A DNA stretch of 64,000 nt from Streptomyces sp. NBC_01288 (GTDB taxonomy: Bacteria; Actinomycetota; Actinomycetes; Streptomycetales; Streptomycetaceae). The stretch spans positions 7,687,001 through 7,751,000 of the forward strand of contig NZ_CP108427.1 of the NCBI RefSeq assembly GCF_035982055.1. The letters are read 5' to 3'. The notes under the pieces are model-generated. The model saw only the letters and a list, made by a program, of their open reading frames with translations. It made no database searches and was not told where the DNA came from. Positions 59,201-64,000 of this stretch are shown piece by piece. The position numbers and the translations under genes are program-made. Position 1 is the stretch's first letter, and each line of letters starts with the position of its first letter.

Positions 59201-59819
59201 CCTCGCGCAGGAGCGGGAGATGCTCGGTCTGTACGTCTCCGACCACCCGCTCTTCGGCCTGGAGCACGTGCTGTCCGACAAGGCCGACGCGGGCATCGCC
59301 CAGCTCACCGGAGGTGAGCACGGGGACGGCGCGGTCGTCACCATCGGCGGCATCATCTCGGGCCTCCAGCGCAAGATGACCAAGCAGGGCAACGCCTGGG
59401 CGATCGCCACCGTCGAGGACCTCGCCGGCTCCATCGAGTGCATGTTCTTCCCGGCGTCCTACCAGCTGGTGTCGACCCAACTCGTCGAGGACACCATCGT
59501 GTTCGTCAAGGGCCGCCTCGACAAGCGCGAGGACGTGCCGCGCCTGGTCGCGATGGAGATGCAGGTCCCGGACGTGTCGAACGTGGGCACCAACGCGCCC
59601 GTGATCCTCACCATCCCGGCCACCAGGGTCACTCCGCCCATGATCAGCAGGCTCGGTGAGATCCTCAGCCATCACCGGGGCGACAGCGAGGTCCGCATCA
59701 GGCTCCAGGGCCCGACCAAGACCACGATCCTGCGCCTGGACAAGCACCGGGTGAAGCCCGACCCGGCACTGTTCGGCGACTTGAAGGTGCTGCTCGGCGC
59801 GGCCTGCCTGGCGGGCTGA
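56280..59819 (+). CDS. dnaE: DNA polymerase III alpha subunit DnaE
   Basis: 1179 residues, the length I recall for the essential Streptomyces DnaE. The N-terminal PHP domain keeps its metal-site motifs (H-L-H-V-H-T, S-D-H-G-N, N-D-S-H-Y). The palm carries G-P-G-R-G-S-A-A-G-S and P-D-V-D-I-D-F-D, and the C-terminus has tandem helix-hairpin-helix and an OB-fold (I-G-G-I-I-S-G-L). It replicates the chromosome. GTG 56280 follows CTGGAGG; a TTG at 56250 is less likely. TAGGAT at 56211 is a possible -10 box. The gene ends at a long bidirectional hairpin. Confidence 0.97.
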   Translation: MSKPPFTHLHVHTQYSLLDGAARLKDMFDACNEMGMSHIAMSDHGNLHGAYDFFHTAKKAGVTPIIGIEAYVAPESRRNKRKIQWGQPHQKRDDVSGSGGYTHKTIWAANRTGLHNLFKLSSDAYAEGWLQKWPRMDKETISQWSEGLIASTGCPSGELQTRLRLGQPEEALKAAAEYQDIFGKDRYFLELMDHGIEIERRVRDGLLDIGKKLGIPPLVTNDSHYTYAHESVAHDALLCIQTGKNLSDPDRFRFDGTGYYLKSTDEMYAVDSSDAWQEGCRNTLLVAEQIDTSGMFEAKNLMPKFDIPDGYTEITWFKEEVRRGMERRFPGGIPDDRQKQADYEMDVIIQMGFPGYFLVVADFIMWAKNNGIAVGPGRGSAAGSIVAYAMGITDLDPIPHGLIFERFLNPERVSMPDVDIDFDERRRVEVIRYVTEKYGADKVAMIGTYGKIKAKNAIKDSARVLGYPYAMGDRLTKAMPADVLGKGIDLSGITDPKHPRYGEAGEIRGMYENEPDVKKVIDTAKGVEGLVRQMGVHAAGVIMSSEPIVDHAPVWVRHTDGVTITQWDYPQCESLGLLKMDFLGLRNLTIMDDAIKMVKSNKGIDLEMLALPLDDPKTFELLCRGDTLGVFQFDGGPMRSLLRQMQPDNFEDISAVSALYRPGPMGMNSHINYAERKNKRQEITPIHKELEEPLEEVLAVTYGLIVYQEQVQKAAQIVAGYSLGEADILRRVMGKKKADELAKNFTIFQAGAQKNGYSDAAIQGLWDVLVPFAGYAFNKAHSAAYGLVSYWTAYLKANYPAEYMAALLTSVKDDKDKSAIYLNECRRMKIKVLPPNVNESVHNFAAQGDDVILFGLEAVRNVGTNVVDSIIRSRKAKGKYGSFPDYLDKVEATACNKRTTESLIKAGAFDTLGHTRKGLTAHFEPMIDNVVAVKRKEAEGQFDLFGGMGEEDTSEPGFGLDVEFTTDEWEKTYLLAQEREMLGLYVSDHPLFGLEHVLSDKADAGIAQLTGGEHGDGAVVTIGGIISGLQRKMTKQGNAWAIATVEDLAGSIECMFFPASYQLVSTQLVEDTIVFVKGRLDKREDVPRLVAMEMQVPDVSNVGTNAPVILTIPATRVTPPMISRLGEILSHHRGDSEVRIRLQGPTKTTILRLDKHRVKPDPALFGDLKVLLGAACLAG

Positions 59820-59840
59820 GCAACAGACACGCAGAGAAGC

Positions 59841-59880
59841 GACTGAGGGGCGCATCCGCCAACGGATGCGCCCCTCAGTC
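59841..59880. terminator. 18-bp bidirectional terminator
   Basis: GACTGAGGGGCGCATCCG (59841-59858) pairs perfectly with 59863-59880 over a 4-nt CCAA loop, and the stem can extend further outward. It lies between the convergent dnaE and the small basic protein gene, 21 bp after the dnaE stop. Confidence 0.88.
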
Positions 59881-59904
59881 GTTCAACAACCCTTGAAGCA
59901 GGCC

Positions 59905-60069
59905 TCAGTTGTGGCCGAAGCGCTTCTGCTTGCCCTTGCGGGCCATGTCGCCGGGTGTCACCTGGGATATGCGCTGCTCGGCCTGTGCCTCCATCGAGGA
60001 CGACGTGGCCTGTTCCTGGGCGCGCTCCGACTGCGGCTGCTTACGGTCACGGTTCTTGTTCTTGGCCAT
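59905..60069 (-). CDS. 54-residue basic hydrophilic protein
   Basis: ATG at 60069 preceded by AGGAGG, ending at TGA 59905-59907. The product is hydrophilic, rich in Lys, Arg, Gln, Ser and Glu: it begins M-A-K-N-K-N-R-D-R-K-Q and ends R-K-G-K-Q-K-R-F-G-H-N. No cysteines or membrane segment are present. The good ribosome-binding site, clean GC3-rich codon use and terminator location support a real gene. I recall similar small proteins in Streptomyces annotations but no function. Confidence 0.8.
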   Translation of the reverse strand: MAKNKNRDRKQPQSERAQEQATSSSMEAQAEQRISQVTPGDMARKGKQKRFGHN

Positions 60070-60293
60070 GGTTCTCTGCCTCCTGAGGGGGATCTAGGGG
60101 CCAGGGCCGCGACCAGATTCACATAGGCTGACGAAGAACGCATTTCGGATAATTACCGTGTGTGACATGGTTGGTACGAGAGAGAAGCCCCGAAACGCCA
60201 CGCCGAAGATCGAGTTCGGGCCGTTAACCCCTGCGCGGTCGGGCAGACTCGAAGCAAGCCCGAAGCAAACCGACCGGGAAGAGGGTGAGTCGC

Positions 60294-61517
60294 GTGGACC
60301 GCTGCATCGTCCTGGTGGACGCCGGGTATCTGCTGGGGGCGGCGGCAAGTCTCCTCGCCGGAGAGCCCTCGCGTTCCCGTATCACCGTCGATCACGCCGC
60401 CCTCATCCAGGGTTTGCGCGAGCGAGCCGAGTCCGACACGGAACGCCCCCTGCTGCGCATCTACTGGTTCGACGGCGCCCCCGACCGCGTCCCGCAGCCC
60501 GAGCACCGCAGGCTGCGCGTGATGCCCCGCGTCACCGTCCGCCTCGGCGCCCTGACCCGCAGCGACGGCCGCTGGGCGCAGAAGGGCGTCGACGCCGCCA
60601 TGCACGCCGAGCTGACCGAGCTGGCCCGCAACCGCGCCTGCTCCGACGTCGTGCTCGTCACCGGTGACGGCGATCTGCTGCCGGGCATGATGGCCGCCAA
60701 GGAGCACGGCGTCGCCGTACACCTGTGGGCCGTGCAGGCCGCGGACGGGGACTACAACCAGTCCGAGGACCTGGTCGCCGAGGCCGACGAGCGGCGGGTG
60801 CTGGACCGGACCTGGATCACCAAGGCCGTACGGGCGAAGGATCTCGGCGGGGTGTGCGCGCCGCCGCCCGTGCCGCGGCCGGAGATCGCCGCGATCCTGT
60901 CCGCGCCGCTGCCCGAGTCCGCGCCGGCCGCGCGCGAGCGGTCGGCCGAGGAGAGCGAGCACGCGGCGGCCGAGGCGGGTTCGGAGAACGGTTCGCAGGA
61001 GCGGGTGCCCGCGCACAAGGGCGTGCCCACCCCGAAGGACCTGGCGAGCCTGAAGGCCCCGGGTGCCGCCGCCCCCGCGCAGCAGCCCGCGAGCGCGACC
61101 CTGCGCTGGTCCTCCGACAAAGGGTGGGTCGACCGGCCGGGCGGCGCCGCCGAGCCGCCCGAGGTCGCCTCGATGCCGACGCTGGCGCAGCTGACCACCG
61201 CCGAGCAGCGCTGGGCCGACCGCGAGGAGGACATCACCACGGTCGGCGGCGACCCGTACGAGGTGGGCCAGGTCTTCGCCCGCCGCTGGATGGGCCGCCT
61301 CGGCGACCACGGCAGCCACCTGCAGAAACTGTCCGGGATGTACCCGCGCGTCCCGCACCGCATCGACGGCGAACTGCTGCGCTACGCCGCCCGGTTCGGC
61401 CTCCTCGCGCACAAGGACGACCAGATCGACGAGCACGACCGGTACGCGATCCGGGCCGGTTTCTGGCGCGAGATCGACGTACGGACGGCGGCCGAGCACG
61501 CCCCTGCCGGAGAGTGA
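60294..61517 (+). CDS. NYN domain protein (PIN-like nuclease fold)
   Basis: 407 residues. The N-terminal NYN domain has the acidic residues of PIN-like nucleases: V-D-A-G-Y near the start, K-G-V-D-A-A and V-T-G-D-G-D. A Pro/Ala/Glu-rich linker (about 190-270) leads to a conserved C-terminal helical region that contains R-R-W-M-G-R-L and R-Y-A-A-R-F-G-L-L. Its RNA target, if any, is unknown. The GTG at 60294 is preferred to 60285 because GAGGG lies 8 nt upstream of it. Confidence 0.85.
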   Translation: MDRCIVLVDAGYLLGAAASLLAGEPSRSRITVDHAALIQGLRERAESDTERPLLRIYWFDGAPDRVPQPEHRRLRVMPRVTVRLGALTRSDGRWAQKGVDAAMHAELTELARNRACSDVVLVTGDGDLLPGMMAAKEHGVAVHLWAVQAADGDYNQSEDLVAEADERRVLDRTWITKAVRAKDLGGVCAPPPVPRPEIAAILSAPLPESAPAARERSAEESEHAAAEAGSENGSQERVPAHKGVPTPKDLASLKAPGAAAPAQQPASATLRWSSDKGWVDRPGGAAEPPEVASMPTLAQLTTAEQRWADREEDITTVGGDPYEVGQVFARRWMGRLGDHGSHLQKLSGMYPRVPHRIDGELLRYAARFGLLAHKDDQIDEHDRYAIRAGFWREIDVRTAAEHAPAGE

Positions 61518-61636
61518 GCGGAGCCGGCCGGTCCGGTTGCCGGGCGGCCTCGCGGCGGGACGGCTTTACCGACGAATGTGCCGTTCTCGACCGACCCGCG
61601 AACGGGCGGGGCTTCCGGACCCCGTAGTCTCGTCCC

Positions 61637-62653
61637 GTGAGTACGCGCGCGGGACAGGCACTTCGACACGGTGGGGATGTCGTGTGTGCGGTGCGCGGGC
61701 TCAGCAAGACCTATCCGGCGGTGCGCGGCCGACGCGGTGCGCCGGGAAGCCCCGAGGTGCGGGCCACCGACGACGTCACCCTCGACATCCGCCGGGGCGA
61801 GATCTTCGGACTGCTCGGCCCGAACGGCGCCGGCAAGTCCACCCTCGTACGCCAGCTGACCGGGCTCATGCGGCCCGACGCCGGCAGCGTCGAGATCCTC
61901 GGCCACGACATCGTCCGCCACCCGGAGCGGGCCGCGCGCATCCTCGCCTACCTCGGCCAGGAGTCCTCCGCGCTCGACGAACTCACCGTGTCGCTGGCCG
62001 CCGAGACCACCGCCCGGCTGCGCGGCCTGGACCTGCGCGACGCACGGGCCGAACGGGACGCCGTACTGGACGAGTTGGGGCTTACGGCCATTGCCGGGCG
62101 GCCGCTCAAGAAGCTGTCCGGTGGGCAGCGGCGGCTGGCGTGTGTCGCGGCCGCGCTGGTCGGGGAACGGCCGCTGCTGGTGCTCGACGAGCCGACCACC
62201 GGGATGGATCCGGTCGCGCGCAGGGCCGTGTGGTCCGCCGTCGACCGGCGCCGGGCCGAGCGCGGGTCCACCGTGCTGCTCGTCACCCACAACGTCATCG
62301 AGGCCGAGACCGTCCTCGACCGGGTCGCCGTCCTCGACCAGGGCAAGGTCATCGCCTGCGACACCCCCGCCGGGCTCAAGGAACAGGTCGCGGGCGAGGT
62401 GCGGGTCGAGCTGGTGTGGCGGGAGAAGCCGCCGCTGGACGTCCCGGAGGTCGCCGCGCTGCGGGACCGGGCCGTCGAGTCCGGCCGCCGCTGGACGCTC
62501 AGGCTCGCCCCCGAGGAGGCCCGGGTGGCCGTCGCCACGGTGACCGGCGGGGCCGCGTTCGCCGCCCTGGACGACTTCACCCTGGCCACGCCCAGCCTGG
62601 AGGACGTGTATCTGACGCTGGGCGGAAACGCGCAGGGGCTGGTGAAGGCATGA
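61637..62653 (+). CDS. ABC exporter ATP-binding protein
   Basis: 338 residues. Walker A G-P-N-G-A-G-K-S-T (61-69), signature L-S-G-G-Q near residue 160 and Walker B L-L-V-L-D-E-P-T-T-G-M-D are all intact. A DrrA-like C-terminal extension follows. The usual partner is an ABC-2 permease, and one follows after a 33-codon ORF. TAGTCT lies 6 nt before the GTG, so this gene probably starts a leaderless message. The exported substrate is unknown. Confidence 0.95.
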   Translation: MSTRAGQALRHGGDVVCAVRGLSKTYPAVRGRRGAPGSPEVRATDDVTLDIRRGEIFGLLGPNGAGKSTLVRQLTGLMRPDAGSVEILGHDIVRHPERAARILAYLGQESSALDELTVSLAAETTARLRGLDLRDARAERDAVLDELGLTAIAGRPLKKLSGGQRRLACVAAALVGERPLLVLDEPTTGMDPVARRAVWSAVDRRRAERGSTVLLVTHNVIEAETVLDRVAVLDQGKVIACDTPAGLKEQVAGEVRVELVWREKPPLDVPEVAALRDRAVESGRRWTLRLAPEEARVAVATVTGGAAFAALDDFTLATPSLEDVYLTLGGNAQGLVKA

Positions 62654-62751
62654 GTACACGGGCCGTCGTATCCGTATGGGACAGGGCGACCGCCGTTGTA
62701 CCCGTAGGGGACAGGACGGCTTCCGGCGTCGAGAGGAGCAGCGCGACGTGA
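62650..62751 (+). CDS. 33-codon ORF coupled between ABC ATPase and permease genes
   Basis: ATG at 62650 overlaps the ATPase stop (ATGA), with GGTGAAGG just upstream. The TGA at 62749-62751 overlaps the permease GTG at 62748 (GTGA). The frame therefore links the two genes seamlessly. The peptide begins M-S-T-R and contains two 10-residue repeats, A-V-V-S-V-W-D-R-A-T and A-V-V-P-V-G-D-R-T-A, encoded by a 30-bp direct repeat. It could be a small subunit or a coupling ORF. Homologues were not checked. Confidence 0.55.
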   Translation: MSTRAVVSVWDRATAVVPVGDRTASGVERSSAT

Positions 62752-63575
62752 GTGTCGTATCCGCCGATGTTCTGCCGAGTGGCCCCCTGGCCGTGCCGGA
62801 GGCCACCGCCTCGGGCGCGGCCGAGCTGGGGCCCAAGGCCAGGCTGTGGCCTTCCATGGCCGCCGTGTACCGGGCGCAGCTGTCCCGGGCGCGGGTCGCG
62901 CGGATCCCGCTGCTGTTCGTGGCGACCTTCCAGTCGGTCGGCATCCTGATCATGATGCGCGGGGTCGTCGACGGCGGGAGCCACGACGCCCGGTTCGTCG
63001 TCGCCGGTTCGTCCGTGCTGGTCGTCGCCTACGTCGGGCTCAACCTCCTCGCCCAGTACTTCGGGCAGCTGCGCGGGAGCGGCGGGCTCGACCACTACGC
63101 CACCCTGCCGGTGCCGCCCGCTGCCGTGGTGCTGGGCGCCGCGGGCGCGTACGCCTCCTTCACCGTGCCGGGGACCGTGCTCACCGCCGTCTTCGGGTGT
63201 GTGCTGTTCGGGCTGCCGATGGGGAACATCTGGATCCTGGCGGCGGTGATCCCGCTCGCCGGGGCCGCGCTCGCCGGGCTCGGGGCGGCCCTCGGGCTGC
63301 TTGCGCCTCGGCCCGAACTTGCCACGCTGCTCGGGCAGTTGGGCATGTCCGCGGCCCTGTTGCTGGGTGTGCTGCCTGCTGATCGGATGCCGGACGCGGT
63401 GCGGTTCCTGCGGGATCTGGTGCCCTCGACGTACGGCGTGGAGGCGTTCGCGCAGACCTTCGCGGCGCATCCGGACTGGGCGCTCGTCCTCGGTGACCTC
63501 GCCGTATGCGCCGGGGTCGGGGTCGTTTCGCTGGCCGTCGCCGCCTGGGCGTACCGTCGGGCCGCCGTCCGGTGA
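62748..63575 (+). CDS. ABC-2 type permease
   Basis: 275 residues with six hydrophobic segments, starting near residue 47 (I-P-L-L-F-V-A-T-F-Q-S-V-G-I-L-I-M-M), and the ABC-2 permease-like motif R-D-L-V-P-S-T-Y in the second half. It presumably forms an exporter with the ATPase at 61637. The GTG at 62748 is chosen because GAGAGGAG lies 9 nt upstream and it overlaps the stop of the preceding small ORF. Confidence 0.92.
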   Translation: MSVVSADVLPSGPLAVPEATASGAAELGPKARLWPSMAAVYRAQLSRARVARIPLLFVATFQSVGILIMMRGVVDGGSHDARFVVAGSSVLVVAYVGLNLLAQYFGQLRGSGGLDHYATLPVPPAAVVLGAAGAYASFTVPGTVLTAVFGCVLFGLPMGNIWILAAVIPLAGAALAGLGAALGLLAPRPELATLLGQLGMSAALLLGVLPADRMPDAVRFLRDLVPSTYGVEAFAQTFAAHPDWALVLGDLAVCAGVGVVSLAVAAWAYRRAAVR

Positions 63576-63609
63576 CGCGCCGCACAGCCGGGCCTGGCAC
63601 GATGGCAGT

Positions 63610-64000
63610 GTGACCGCACCGCTGACTCCGCCTCCGCCGCCGCGTGACCAGTCCCCGCACGATGCGTGGCAGCCGCCGGGTGACCCGGGTACCTCGGGTG
63701 ACCCCGGCGCCCCGGCCGACCCGGGTGCCTCCGGTGCCGGGTATCCGGCGTACCCCCCGCAGGAAGCGTCCTACGGCCAGGACGGGCCCGGGATCAGGAC
63801 GGAGCTGATCGAGGCCGTCGTCGTCACGGTCGCCTCGGCGGTCGGTGGGCTGTTGCTCGGGGTGTTGTGGTGGTGGCTGGCGCCGCATGTTCCGCTCGTC
63901 GGGGACGTGGTCGACAAGAGCTGGGTCGTCTATCTCAAGGACTCCGAGGGTGAGCAGGCCGTGGGGGTGGACGGAACGTTCACTCTGCTCGCGGCGGCTT
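63610..64000 (+). CDS. DUF2567-like membrane protein, 5' part
   Basis: The window ends after about 130 codons. A Pro/Gly/Asp-rich start of about 60 residues is followed by a membrane helix (A-S-A-V-G-G-L-L-L-G-V-L-W-W-W-L-A-P). The segment D-S-E-G-E-Q-A-V-G-V-D-G-T-F-T-L-L comes next and resembles DUF2567 proteins of actinobacteria. GTG 63610 has CACGAT 6 nt upstream and no ribosome-binding site. Confidence 0.7.
   Translation, partial: MTAPLTPPPPPRDQSPHDAWQPPGDPGTSGDPGAPADPGASGAGYPAYPPQEASYGQDGPGIRTELIEAVVVTVASAVGGLLLGVLWWWLAPHVPLVGDVVDKSWVVYLKDSEGEQAVGVDGTFTLLAAA

Overview
The window is a stretch of a Streptomyces chromosome, or that of a very close relative. It is uniformly GC-rich, coding density is high, GTG starts are common and one gene starts with TTG. 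The gene order matches what I remember of the Streptomyces division and cell-wall (dcw) region. I see no prophage, insertion sequence, CRISPR array, rRNA or tRNA gene. The left edge cuts thiG and the right edge cuts a small membrane-protein gene.

Layout. 1-1545: a minus-strand thiamine operon (thiO-thiS-thiG) behind a TPP riboswitch. 1599-6525: plus-strand genes, including a ferredoxin-reductase-like flavoprotein, an Rv2175c-like DNA-binding protein, thiE, metF and a membrane protein with a long Tyr/Gln-rich tail. 6529-12590: minus-strand genes, namely a CrtI-like oxidoreductase, a DUF4126 membrane protein, and a TetR / YhgE-Pip / degenerate ABC-ATPase operon with a clear TetR-type operator. 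12724-15003: a SAV_6107-type HEPN protein, a methyltransferase and a DUF3040 membrane protein. 15117-20660: a minus-strand MoxR / DUF58 / transglutaminase operon and a beta-carbonic anhydrase.

20837-38986 is the dcw cluster on the plus strand. It starts at a strong promoter and runs rsmH, ftsL, ftsI, murE, murF, mraY, murD, ftsW, murG, ftsQ, ftsZ, pgeF(ylmD), ylmE, sepF, ylmG, divIVA, ending in an intrinsic terminator. Many genes overlap by ATGA or GTGA, so they are probably translationally coupled. The enzymes make the LL-DAP muropeptide precursor and lipid II. FtsW and FtsI polymerise and cross-link it, FtsZ/SepF/FtsQ/FtsL form the sporulation septum, and DivIVA drives tip growth. The ftsQ-ftsZ gap holds extra promoters and a conserved inverted repeat, as expected for developmental control of ftsZ.

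39108-46042: ileS (minus strand) with a translational Ile T-box and an unusual GXHH active-site motif, then a DksA/TraR zinc-finger protein with a histone-H1-like tail, lspA, an RluD-type pseudouridine synthase and a GNAT protein. 46159-49611: a Na+/H+ antiporter, then a repeat-rich area around an SDR gene. It has three 93-bp tandem units, an inverted partial fourth copy, and a decayed array that appears to derive from the 3' end of the SDR gene. 49611-56101: an MscS channel, a dienelactone-hydrolase-like enzyme, a PhoD phosphatase, a DsbA-like membrane-anchored oxidoreductase, an unknown membrane protein and a DUF2252 protein. 56280-64000: dnaE, a 54-residue basic protein, a NYN-domain protein, an ABC exporter with a 33-codon ORF coupled between its two genes, and a truncated DUF2567-like gene.

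Many starts lack a Shine-Dalgarno sequence and instead have a -10 hexamer 6-8 nt upstream, which points to widespread leaderless transcription. All calls come from reading the sequence and from knowledge of the families; no database search was run.
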